Shown here piece after piece: positions 40,816 to 49,915 of a stretch of DNA of 64,000 nt (positions are counted from its first letter, which is position 1; each line of letters starts with the position of its first letter). The notes beneath the pieces are model-generated. The model did not search any database. It was not told the origin of the DNA and saw only the letters and a list, made by a program, of their open reading frames with translations. The DNA is from an uncultured Bacteroidales bacterium (GTDB lineage Bacteria; Bacteroidota; Bacteroidia; Bacteroidales; Bacteroidaceae). The translations under genes and the position numbers were made by a program. The DNA lies in NCBI GenBank assembly GCA_902801325.1, contig CADCHQ010000001.1, positions 62,001 to 126,000 on the forward strand, given 5' to 3'.

Positions 40816-41982
40816 TTACCCTATACGCTCAATCACCTCGAGGCACATACGTGAATTATGATAAGGACATTTCCAAGGTCCAGCCTTATCGTCGTCGACA
40901 TTAACGGAACCATCCTCACGTATGCTCCAATACCATTCGCTATGCTCCCAGTCAATAAGGTGTTGTTTGGTGTATGACCAACATTTGAGAGCACGAGCGA
41001 GAGCCTCGTTATCTCGGAAATGTTGCCATTGATTTATTTCACCAATGATGCACTCACACTGTACCCACCAGTGGCGGTCTGGATCACGATCTTCGTGTAT
41101 CATACTGCCATCCGGCATCAACCCTTTTTCAGAGGCTTGAGTTATGCGACGCACAACGGGCATAATCTCGGAAGTAAGCTGTTCGTCTCCCAACACTTCC
41201 AAGGCTTCTGTCAAGAGCCAGGCAGCCTCAATGTCGTGACCATAACTCTCGATATCTCTCTTACCCTGCCAGTGGTCATCGAAAAAGAGGTCGAGATGAC
41301 AAGTCTGGGGATTCAAGATCTTGGTAACAAAAATGTGAATCAGGTTGTGCAATTGCTGTTCCAGTCTCTTGTCTTTCCAAACGCGATAAAGATTTGTATA
41401 GGGTTCGAGTATGTGTAGATGAGTATTCATCGTACGACTTCCGTTCTCATCTTTATCAGAAAGACGCATATCCCCGATAGGTTGCCATTCACGTGTCAGC
41501 GCTTCGATGTAACCATTATTCTGGGCATCATAAGCATGATGTTCGATGTCATTAAAAAGTTGGATAGCTTCTTTTAGTGACTCTTCATCGCCAGTTGCAC
41601 GATATAATTCCGAGAAACCATATATCATGAATCCTATGGCATAGGTCTGCTTCTTCAGGTCAATGGGATTTCCCTCACAATCAAGCATCCAATAAACTCC
41701 ACCATACTCGCAATCTATGAAATGCTTCAGGATGTACGCTTTGGCACGCAGGGCCATTTGCATGTATTCATCCTTTTTCAAAACACGATAGGATGCTGAA
41801 AAGGCCCAAAGGATACGTGCATTAAGCACTGCACCCTTAGGTGCATCGGGCACAAAACGGTCATTACCATCCCTACGTCCATAGAAACCTCCATGCTCCT
41901 CATCCACCATTCGCTCCATCCAATACTTAAGGATATTCTCCTCAAGTACTTGACGCATGTCTGCTTTCAGTTCTTGCATCAT
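40816..41982 (-). CDS. AGE-family 2-epimerase (probable cellobiose/mannobiose 2-epimerase)
   Basis: The 388-residue protein is of the N-acylglucosamine/cellobiose 2-epimerase family: MVDEEHGGFYGRRDGN, NARILWAFSASYRVL, NTHLHILEPYTNLYRVWKD, SYGHDIEAAWLLTEA and WWVQCECI with the conserved His and Glu pairs. In mannan loci this enzyme converts beta-1,4-mannobiose to mannosyl-glucose, the substrate for GH130. The start overlaps the transporter gene by 4 bp, so the two are coupled. No signal peptide, so cytoplasmic. Confidence 0.92.
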   Translation of the reverse strand: MMQELKADMRQVLEENILKYWMERMVDEEHGGFYGRRDGNDRFVPDAPKGAVLNARILWAFSASYRVLKKDEYMQMALRAKAYILKHFIDCEYGGVYWMLDCEGNPIDLKKQTYAIGFMIYGFSELYRATGDEESLKEAIQLFNDIEHHAYDAQNNGYIEALTREWQPIGDMRLSDKDENGSRTMNTHLHILEPYTNLYRVWKDKRLEQQLHNLIHIFVTKILNPQTCHLDLFFDDHWQGKRDIESYGHDIEAAWLLTEALEVLGDEQLTSEIMPVVRRITQASEKGLMPDGSMIHEDRDPDRHWWVQCECIIGEINQWQHFRDNEALARALKCWSYTKQHLIDWEHSEWYWSIREDGSVNVDDDKAGPWKCPYHNSRMCLEVIERIG

Positions 41983-43424
41983 TGTCTTTGCAGTTTCAGT
42001 TGTTCTTCAATTTCATTCACACGCTGCACGGTGAGTGGATAGAAATGGGCAATAATAATTGCCAGTAGGGCAACGGCGGCAGGGATGAATGACATCAGAT
42101 ACCAAAGGACACGGATAGCTGACTCAGGTTGTTCCAGGACGGCTTGTGCCGCCAATTGTTCATCTGTTCGAGGAACATAACCACAAGCTCCGAGTAACCA
42201 CAGCACTGCTGCACCACCTATGGCACCGCCAAACTTCTGAGCCATAGATGAGGATGAAAAGATGAGGCCTGTACTAGCAGTCTTGTACTTCAGTTCAGCA
42301 TAATCGCTAACATCAGCATACATCGACCAGATGAGAGGCGACATAATACCCGTAAGCATAGATATAATAACCTGCATCAGTAGCATGAACCAAAAGCCCA
42401 ATGGCGATACGGGGATGAAGAAAAATAGTATAGAGCAGATAATTAGGCAGATGTTAACGCATATGAAAGTAGACTTCTTACCCAACCGACGTGCCAACGG
42501 AACGGTGCAGGCAACACCTATCATATTGGCAACTTCGCCTATGCTGAGGAACAATCCTGCGTAGAATAGAATGCTCATTCCCTTTCCTCCACCAAAGGAA
42601 GGGATATGCAACATCGCATCAAAACCAATAACATCAGCAAAATAGTAGGCAACAGTGGCACCACGAACAGTGCAGAAGAGATTGAAACAGAGTGCAGCAC
42701 CTATCATCAACCACCAAGGACGATTGCTGAGAAGCGCTTTAAAGTCACTACCAATGGAAACAGTGCTAATGGTTTTTAGTCGCTCACGAGTAAGGGCAAA
42801 GCATAGCAGAAAGAGCAGGAAACATGCCGCAGCAATAACAATCATAGCCCCTTGCCAAGCATCAGCTGTGCTTATTGAAGATTGACCATTGAACATTGAA
42901 GATTGACCATTGTTCATTATCCATTTCACCAGCGGTTCCCATGCGGCCAACGCGATGAATGAACCACCATAGGCAAAGAACATTCGGAATGATGAAAAGA
43001 CGGTTTTTTCTTGTGAATTATCGGTGATTACGCCCAACATGGCACCATAGGGAACATTAATGCCTGTGTAAACAGTCATCATCAAAATATAAGTAATGTA
43101 TGCCCAAATAAGTTTTGCCCCATACTCCCAGTCGGGTGTGGTAAAAAGCAGAATTCCACAGATGGAGAACAACGGAGCAACCCATAATAGATAAGGACGA
43201 TACTTACCCCAGCGCGTCTGTGTTCGATCGGCAATAATACCCATCATGGGATCAGAAACGGCATCCCAAATTCGGGTCACCAGTACCAATACTGCTGCAT
43301 CTGCAAGGCGAAGTCCAAAGATGTTACTATAAAAAAATGGAAGATAATAGGAAAACACCTTCCAGAACATCGACGATGACATATCGCCAAACCCATAGCC
43401 TATTTTCTCACTTAATCGCGCCAT
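41979..43424 (-). CDS. MFS sugar:cation symporter (GPH family)
   Basis: The 481-residue protein has 12 membrane helices and the glycoside-pentoside-hexuronide symporter pattern ([41 protein letters not shown]). It likely imports mannobiose or short mannan oligosaccharides. A tandem 7-residue repeat ([14 protein letters not shown]) lies in a loop at about 175-188, encoded by a 21-bp DNA repeat (42874-42915). It overlaps the GH130 gene by 13 bp and the epimerase gene by 4 bp. Confidence 0.92.
   Translation of the reverse strand: MARLSEKIGYGFGDMSSSMFWKVFSYYLPFFYSNIFGLRLADAAVLVLVTRIWDAVSDPMMGIIADRTQTRWGKYRPYLLWVAPLFSICGILLFTTPDWEYGAKLIWAYITYILMMTVYTGINVPYGAMLGVITDNSQEKTVFSSFRMFFAYGGSFIALAAWEPLVKWIMNNGQSSMFNGQSSISTADAWQGAMIVIAAACFLLFLLCFALTRERLKTISTVSIGSDFKALLSNRPWWLMIGAALCFNLFCTVRGATVAYYFADVIGFDAMLHIPSFGGGKGMSILFYAGLFLSIGEVANMIGVACTVPLARRLGKKSTFICVNICLIICSILFFFIPVSPLGFWFMLLMQVIISMLTGIMSPLIWSMYADVSDYAELKYKTASTGLIFSSSSMAQKFGGAIGGAAVLWLLGACGYVPRTDEQLAAQAVLEQPESAIRVLWYLMSFIPAAVALLAIIIAHFYPLTVQRVNEIEEQLKLQRQ
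42874..42915. repeat. 21-bp tandem duplication inside the symporter gene
   Basis: Two units of ATTGAAGATTGACCATTGAAC type (42874-42894 and 42895-42915) keep the reading frame and give the doubled NGQSS peptide. The word resembles AT-rich intergenic repeats. Confidence 0.75.
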
Positions 43425-44578
43425 TGTTTATTCTTATTTATCAGTCGTTTGATGGTTTCCACACTAGCACCTGTCGTCAGTCCGTCAGCAGGAGTATTCA
43501 TGCAGTAATCAACAAGCCTATCGATGGAGGAAACTGCTACATGCAGACGGGTGTCGCTGGAGGCATAATAGATGAGAACACGTCCATCATCATCCTTAAT
43601 CCAACCATTGGAGAAACATACATTCATCACATCACCAATGTACTCATTGCCTTGAGGAGCAAGGAAGTAACCACCTGGTTGGGCTATGACGCGAGTGGGA
43701 TCATCGAGGGCTGTCATATACATATATAATACATACCGCAAACCACTGGCAGTACCACGAACACCATGAGCCAGATGAAGCCACCCTTGTGGTGTCTTAA
43801 TTGGAGCAGGACCTTCACCATTCTTCACCTCCATAATCGTGTGATAGTGGCGTGGATTGATAATGATTTCTTCCTCAACTTTGGCATGTGTGATGTCTTT
43901 CACCAAAGCCCATCCGATGCCACCACCCGAACCTGTGTCGATGAAACCATCCTGTGGACGGGTGTAGAAAGCATACATGCCATCCACGAACTCAGGATGC
44001 AGGACAACGTTTCGCTGTTGACTTTTCGATACAAGGTCGGGCAGACGCTCCCACGTTTTCAAATCTTTGGTGCGTGCAATACCAGCAGTGGCAGTGGCAG
44101 CACTGAGATCGCTGGGTTGAGAATCGTCATGACGCTCGGCACAGAAGACACCATATATCCATCCATCCTCGTGTTGAGTAAGGCGCATGTCATAGACATT
44201 GGTAGCAGGAATTTCTGCTTCGGGCATTGTTATGGGTTCGGACCAGAAACGGAAATTATCGATTCCATTTGGACTTTCAGCAACGGCAAAAAACGACTTA
44301 CGATCGGCACCTTCCACCCGGCAAACCAACAAATATCGTCCGTTCACTTTTATGGCACCTGCATTCAAGACGGCGTTCATCATGATGCGTTGCATCAGGA
44401 AAGGATTATCCTTTTTGTTAAAGTCATATCGCCACTCCAACGGGGTATGTTCAGACGTCAATATGGGATGCTTGTAGCGTTCAAATATTCCGTTACCCAA
44501 TTCCTCAGGCTCATTCTTCAACGTAAGCAAAGCCTCGTGATATTCCTGTATCTGTTTCAGTCGTGATTCGTAATTCAT
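43412..44578 (-). CDS. GH130 beta-1,4-mannosylglucose phosphorylase
   Basis: The 388-residue cytoplasmic protein matches GH130 by length and motifs: [51 protein letters not shown] (with the likely catalytic Asp), and [19 protein letters not shown]. It would phosphorolyse mannosyl-glucose to alpha-mannose-1-phosphate and glucose, working right after the 2-epimerase. Subfamily GH130_1 is likely but not proven. It overlaps the transporter gene by 13 bp. Confidence 0.93.
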   Translation of the reverse strand: MNYESRLKQIQEYHEALLTLKNEPEELGNGIFERYKHPILTSEHTPLEWRYDFNKKDNPFLMQRIMMNAVLNAGAIKVNGRYLLVCRVEGADRKSFFAVAESPNGIDNFRFWSEPITMPEAEIPATNVYDMRLTQHEDGWIYGVFCAERHDDSQPSDLSAATATAGIARTKDLKTWERLPDLVSKSQQRNVVLHPEFVDGMYAFYTRPQDGFIDTGSGGGIGWALVKDITHAKVEEEIIINPRHYHTIMEVKNGEGPAPIKTPQGWLHLAHGVRGTASGLRYVLYMYMTALDDPTRVIAQPGGYFLAPQGNEYIGDVMNVCFSNGWIKDDDGRVLIYYASSDTRLHVAVSSIDRLVDYCMNTPADGLTTGASVETIKRLINKNKQWRD

Positions 44579-44605
44579 TGTATGATAAATGGCAAATAAG
44601 AAATG

Positions 44606-46792
44606 TCAAGATTCAATAGAAAATACTCTGCTAGCATATTCCTCCCTGAGGGGAACCTCGATGCCAACCTCCATAAGGAAACGACCCGTAAAACGCTTAC
44701 CCGATAGAGAGCAAGGTCTTTGACCCACACGTATATTCTTTTCCACGAGGGTGTATGTGGCATCAGGATTGAGACCAGCCAAACGGATGCGAGGAATGGG
44801 TTGATCATAGTAGTTGTCAACTTTATATACAAACCAAACACCCTTCTGTTGAGCATCGTCGACGTACATCAGTGAGGCCACACCCTTGCGGTCGTAAGGA
44901 GATAGGAGACGATAGAGATTGCCTGTTTGAACAACAGGGCGCAATTGTTTGTAGTCGGCCATACAAGTACTCGTTTGCTGACGTTCCTCGTCAGTCATAT
45001 CCTTGGGTTGCAACTCTATGCCCAAGCGTCCACTCATAGCCACGTCACAACGGAATTTGATGGGAATAACCCTACCACCTGTGTTCCAATAGGGGCAATG
45101 ATTGATGTGACAGGCCATAGCATTGGCAGGGAAGAAGAGGGAAGTTCCCCACTGGATATAAACACGTTGTAAGGCATCCGTATTATCCGAAACCCAGAAC
45201 TCATCGAAATAGGGAAGCAACCCATAGTTGGCACGACCACCGCCAGAAGCACAGTCCTGAATGACGATGTCGGGATACTTGGCACGAATGCGCTGGAGGG
45301 TCTTCAGCAAACCAAGGTGATAGTCGACATAGAGATTTTGCTGGCGATTCTTGGGCAAATAAAGTGAGCCGAAATTCTGTATGGAGGCATTGGCGTCCCA
45401 CTTAATATAGGCAATTTCGGGGTTTTGTGTGAGTAGGTCGTCGACAATCTTAAAGACGAAGTCCTGCACTTGCGGATTGGTCATGTCCAGTACCAACTGT
45501 GTACCACCACGTCCCAACTTCAGTTGACGTCCCTTTACCTGCAAAGCCCATTCGGGATGTTGCTCAAAGAGTTCACTCGTTGTATTCACGTTCTCTGGCT
45601 CTATCCAAATGCCAAACTTTATGCCACGTTCACGAGCAGCATCAGTCAGTGCACGAAGTCCATTGGGCAATTTGTTTTTATCCACTACCCAGTCGCCAAG
45701 ACTGGAAGTATCGTTTTTGCGTGGATATTTGTCGCCAAACCATCCATCATCCATTACGAACAATTCACCACCGAACTTGCTGATATCATCCATCATTTGT
45801 ATCATGCGAGCCTCATCTATGTCGAAGTAAAGACCTTCCCATGAGTTCAGGAGTATATCGCCCACCTTCATACCTCTGTGCAACATCCCCTCAGTACGTG
45901 CCCAACGATGGAAGTTACGACTGGCACCACTCAAACCTTCGTTGGAAAAAGTTAGTGCCAGATGAGGTGTCTCAAACTTCTGTTTAGGATCAAGGATATA
46001 TTCCGAAGATTGTGGGTCGATGCCGGCATAGAAGTGGTGTTCCTTGTGCGAAATGGTGTTGAAACGAAGTTCGAAGTTTCCACTCCAACACAGTGCTGCA
46101 CCAATAGTACGACCTGTCAGTTCCTGTGGACGTCCATCGAGAGAAACCATAACCTCAGGGGCATCAAGATGTGCATTGCGTGTGCCATCAGTGTTACGAA
46201 TAATCTTGACACCTCCTGTCAGGGCTTCGGATGTGGGTTCAGTCTCTGCCGCCCAGTTTCCATGCATATGAGTTATCCACACATCACCCTGTCGAAGTAC
46301 CAGATGACCAGAATCGTAACGTTTCAGTGTGACGGGCTTTTTCTCGCCATTCTCGATTTCCGTCCACGTTTCTATAATGTCCACCTGCCGATAAGCCTTG
46401 TAAAAAATGCGAACTGTGATAGGTTGTAACTTGTCCTGCATCGTGAAAACATGAACTTGGGCATTACCCTCGGCATGCGACGAATAGTCGGTGGTTTGCA
46501 GTTCAAGGTTCAGATCTCCATCGGCGTGTAACACTTGCAAAGCAGGCAGTTGTACCATATCCACTGTACCAAAGGCCGGCAGGGCAGAAGAATTGAGGTC
46601 GGCACCAGCATCACGCAGTTGTTGCAGATTGGTCACACGTGCACCATAGTATGCCATATGTAAGTCACCACCCTCCCGAGCATGCAGGATAAGCATTGTG
46701 TTGGGGGTCTCAATAGTTGCATCGCCATTCCATGCGGAAACGCTCATTGCCGTCAGGAATGAGAAGAATAAAAGGCAGAGTTTCTCTTTCAT
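44606..46792 (-). CDS. GH36 alpha-galactosidase
   Basis: The 728-residue secreted protein (signal peptide to about residue 20) shows the GH36 layout. A beta-supersandwich N-domain is followed by a TIM barrel with NSWEGLYFDIDEARM, FVMDDGWFG, GIWIEPENVN, IKWDANAS (nucleophile Asp) and FWVSDNTDA (acid/base Asp), then a small beta C-domain. It removes alpha-1,6-galactose from galactomannan oligosaccharides. It lies 27 bp upstream of the GH130 gene and 12 bp after the GH59-GH26 gene. Confidence 0.95.
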   Translation of the reverse strand: MKEKLCLLFFSFLTAMSVSAWNGDATIETPNTMLILHAREGGDLHMAYYGARVTNLQQLRDAGADLNSSALPAFGTVDMVQLPALQVLHADGDLNLELQTTDYSSHAEGNAQVHVFTMQDKLQPITVRIFYKAYRQVDIIETWTEIENGEKKPVTLKRYDSGHLVLRQGDVWITHMHGNWAAETEPTSEALTGGVKIIRNTDGTRNAHLDAPEVMVSLDGRPQELTGRTIGAALCWSGNFELRFNTISHKEHHFYAGIDPQSSEYILDPKQKFETPHLALTFSNEGLSGASRNFHRWARTEGMLHRGMKVGDILLNSWEGLYFDIDEARMIQMMDDISKFGGELFVMDDGWFGDKYPRKNDTSSLGDWVVDKNKLPNGLRALTDAARERGIKFGIWIEPENVNTTSELFEQHPEWALQVKGRQLKLGRGGTQLVLDMTNPQVQDFVFKIVDDLLTQNPEIAYIKWDANASIQNFGSLYLPKNRQQNLYVDYHLGLLKTLQRIRAKYPDIVIQDCASGGGRANYGLLPYFDEFWVSDNTDALQRVYIQWGTSLFFPANAMACHINHCPYWNTGGRVIPIKFRCDVAMSGRLGIELQPKDMTDEERQQTSTCMADYKQLRPVVQTGNLYRLLSPYDRKGVASLMYVDDAQQKGVWFVYKVDNYYDQPIPRIRLAGLNPDATYTLVEKNIRVGQRPCSLSGKRFTGRFLMEVGIEVPLREEYASRVFSIES

Positions 46793-46804
46793 AATGGTAT
46801 TCTA

Positions 46805-49800
46805 TTATCGGTTTTCAATATCCTTTAACATCAAAATCTTACTGTCTTCGACCATACGTCGGAAGTCGGGTGCATCCTGAGTGCTTGGTGCAGGAGCAAA
46901 GTACTGCCTATTGTCGGCATTACGCCATACAAGAAAGTAGCAGAGAGGATACTTCTGGATTTGTGGTTTCAGCACACGCGTCCACCATGTGGAATCAGGC
47001 AGATTCTGATAACCACACTCTGTAAGTGCCACAAGGCGATTGGCCTTCTTGGCATAGTTACAGAGTTGAGTAAGGTCTTTGTTGAGTGTACTGATGAAGT
47101 CTTTCTCACCACCCCGATGCTGGTAGGCATCGAGACCTATGATATCCACTCGCTCATCACCAGGATAGGTGTCGAAGATATCAGAAGGATAGCCAAAGTT
47201 GGGACTCCAACTCCATACGATGTTCGTAAGACCATCGGCCAAGAGTCGGTCTTGCAAACAATTCCATAAAGCTTTGTACTCCTCGGAAGAACAAAGTCCC
47301 TTGCCCCACCAGAACCATCCACCACTGTTCTCGTGCCAAGGACGGAAGATGAAAGGAACAGGGCGTCCATGTTCGTCGCACAACGATTGGAGGAAGGAGG
47401 AGAGACGAAGCATCCACAGTTGAAACTTTTGATACTGTGAACCTTCTGGCAGAATACTGCGCACGACTTCCTTATTCTTGTTATCCCAAGCCGTACCCCC
47501 TGTCAAAGGATTACGTGGATGCCACGAAATGGTGGCAATACCACCACGCCTAACGTGTGCTAAAAGTTCCTCACGGATACGGTTAAATGGTACGCTGTCG
47601 AGGTTCTTCTCATCACCCATTTCAATGCCACCGAGTTCAAAACCCATTACGGCAGGATAGTCGCCACATACAGCAAGCACATCCGAACGACCACGATCCC
47701 ATTGCCAACCAAGGCCATAGAATGGGGCATCCTGATGACCAAACATGATGCCACGAGCACTAAGATTCTTCAAACGTTGGAGCAATGTTTCGCGACCTGC
47801 GGCAGAAGTTTGCTGAGAATAGAGCGGTTGCATAGTAGGAATGGAAGTAGATGTGGCTTGAGTGCGACCAAGAGGTGTGATGCAAACGTTATCGAAATAA
47901 GGAGTGGAGACACTGCGTTCGTGCAGGGGAGCAATGAGTCCTGCCATACCCTTGCCATAGTGATCCGATGTGGCTCGTACGACTTCAACACCATCGATGT
48001 AGCCCGTTATCTGGTCTCCATCGAAACGCAGTTTGAGATTGTGCCACTGACAAGCTGAGATTCCTTTGACATCAGCCTCAGCAAGGGTGTATTCACCACC
48101 TATCTCCACGTCTTTGCGGGCAAGGATGAGTGCCTGTTGTTCCTTATCTCCAATGAGTTCTTTCTGATTGCGTTTACCACGGGTTAGGATGAGGGTGCAA
48201 TGACCTGTGTCATCCAACTTCAAATAGTATCCCTTTGCCCATATACCATAGCCAGAACCTACATCACAAAGGCGTCCCATTACGCCTGCCTCATCACCTG
48301 GGTTGAGATAGATGTCTGCACTGATTTCATAGTCTTTCCATCCTGCATCGCCCAGAATAGTATAGTGATGCCACTCAGGTGCCCAACTGAGGGTGTGAGC
48401 ACCAACGGTTTGTTGTATCGACATACCCTTGCGCGCAGGTGATGGTCTCAGTTCGAAGCATCCGATGAGGTCGGCCAAATAGTGTGGCAGATAGCCCCAT
48501 TCTTCAGGATTACTGTACTGCTCGAAATCGTCCTTATAAGGTATGGGGAATGGCTTGGAAGCTGGAATGTCAGCAAACGAACCTTTCTGTTGTCCTGTCG
48601 TCGTAGAAAAGGAATAAACAGCATCGGGTTTCAGGGTAATGGAGAAGTTTCCACCCTTGGGAGTGATATCCTTCAGACGAACAAACTGTTGCTTGGCATC
48701 GCTGTACCAAACACAAAGTTTACCTTTGGAAAGACCATCAGCCACACGAACCTTGATGGTTTGCGCTTTCTTGGCGCCTTTCGTCTCTGCAACAATGCTA
48801 TAGTCGCCTGTCTGTGGATCACGCATCGTCACCATCGAACCACCCTGAGGCAAGTTAAGGCATCCATCATCAACATAACGCCATCCGACACGCGTAAACT
48901 GTCCATAATGAGCATAACCCCACAGTGCCTCTCGCACGATGTAATGTCCACTCCAAGGTTCCTGTGCCAACAACATTGGCGGCTCCTTGCTATAGGGTTC
49001 CAAGGGATAAGTAGCGCCTATGTCGTACCAGTTGATGACCTTGGTGGCACCACTGACGATGTAGTTGGCATTGAAACACTTGACGATGCTGATGAGACAA
49101 TCGAAGCCCGGCAGATAGACGTGGTCCTCACTGTTCCAAATAGGTTTACCCATGTCCTCGGCCATCTTACGTTGTTCAGGTGTCAGTTGTATCTCACTGA
49201 AAGTGTGAGCACAAACGGCATCAAGAGCATCTGTCAATTCGCGATCTTCCTGCATGCGCTTGAGGAAATCCATCTTCTGATTACCCCAGTTACCAAAGCC
49301 ATGAAGTTTCACATCACGGAAACCACGTTCATTCATGGCCTTGCGAAGGTGTTTGGCAAAGTCGGCACTCCACCCTTTTTCGTTGTGACATCCCAAGGCA
49401 TCGAGTTCCAAACCATGCACTTGACGCAGGCCCTTCATCCAATCGATATAGTAATCCACCATTTTGTCTGACCAGAAATTGCCCACCCAGGCAGGTGCAC
49501 TCCAACTAGTGGCGTCGAGTGATAGTGCAGAATTACGACGCTTTGCCTCTTGCATCACCCACCACATATAGCCACGCAAGTAGTTGTGGTCACCCTGATA
49601 GTGGCTATGACTGGGCATACTGCCCTGGGTAGAGTTACCATCGCCAGGAACTTCCACAAGGATGGCACTAACTGATGCTCCGAACATGGGTTTATATACC
49701 ATATCCATGATTTGCGAACGTTGTGGTTCGGGATAATCCTTCAACAATACAGAGGTGGCACCACCACCGTTGACAGCTCCAATGCCATCGAACTGTTTAC

Positions 49801-49900
49801 CTGTAGAGTTTGCACTTAGGTTGATGGTTTGTGCTGTGGCACTACCCCACCCGATGAACAGTAATAATAAAGATGATACGAATCTGGTTTTCATATGCAA
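46805..49900 (-). CDS. GH59-GH26 two-enzyme fusion (galactocerebrosidase-like plus mannanase)
   Basis: The 1031-residue secreted protein has a signal peptide (to about 24). A GH59-type module (about 30-700) resembles galactocerebrosidase over its full length: FDGIGAVNGGGATSVLL, YPEPQRSQI, LSLDATSWSAPAW, HNEKGW (Glu174, acid/base), WNSEDH (Glu258, nucleophile) and AQEPWSGHYIV, then the beta-sandwich and lectin-like domains. A GH26 module (about 715-1015) has FRPWHENSGGWFWWG (acid/base Glu) and ALTECGYQN (nucleophile Glu). It would remove beta-galactose and cut beta-mannan. I know of no common enzyme with this pairing. Start at 49900 or 49894. Confidence 0.9.
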   Translation of the reverse strand: MHMKTRFVSSLLLLFIGWGSATAQTINLSANSTGKQFDGIGAVNGGGATSVLLKDYPEPQRSQIMDMVYKPMFGASVSAILVEVPGDGNSTQGSMPSHSHYQGDHNYLRGYMWWVMQEAKRRNSALSLDATSWSAPAWVGNFWSDKMVDYYIDWMKGLRQVHGLELDALGCHNEKGWSADFAKHLRKAMNERGFRDVKLHGFGNWGNQKMDFLKRMQEDRELTDALDAVCAHTFSEIQLTPEQRKMAEDMGKPIWNSEDHVYLPGFDCLISIVKCFNANYIVSGATKVINWYDIGATYPLEPYSKEPPMLLAQEPWSGHYIVREALWGYAHYGQFTRVGWRYVDDGCLNLPQGGSMVTMRDPQTGDYSIVAETKGAKKAQTIKVRVADGLSKGKLCVWYSDAKQQFVRLKDITPKGGNFSITLKPDAVYSFSTTTGQQKGSFADIPASKPFPIPYKDDFEQYSNPEEWGYLPHYLADLIGCFELRPSPARKGMSIQQTVGAHTLSWAPEWHHYTILGDAGWKDYEISADIYLNPGDEAGVMGRLCDVGSGYGIWAKGYYLKLDDTGHCTLILTRGKRNQKELIGDKEQQALILARKDVEIGGEYTLAEADVKGISACQWHNLKLRFDGDQITGYIDGVEVVRATSDHYGKGMAGLIAPLHERSVSTPYFDNVCITPLGRTQATSTSIPTMQPLYSQQTSAAGRETLLQRLKNLSARGIMFGHQDAPFYGLGWQWDRGRSDVLAVCGDYPAVMGFELGGIEMGDEKNLDSVPFNRIREELLAHVRRGGIATISWHPRNPLTGGTAWDNKNKEVVRSILPEGSQYQKFQLWMLRLSSFLQSLCDEHGRPVPFIFRPWHENSGGWFWWGKGLCSSEEYKALWNCLQDRLLADGLTNIVWSWSPNFGYPSDIFDTYPGDERVDIIGLDAYQHRGGEKDFISTLNKDLTQLCNYAKKANRLVALTECGYQNLPDSTWWTRVLKPQIQKYPLCYFLVWRNADNRQYFAPAPSTQDAPDFRRMVEDSKILMLKDIENR

Positions 49901-49915
49901 GTTGTTTGATGTTAA

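Noticed and set aside
48482..49471. Open frame of 329 codons on the plus strand opposite the GH59-GH26 gene
   Set aside because: It is the complement of the GH59 module and has no start signals or domain.
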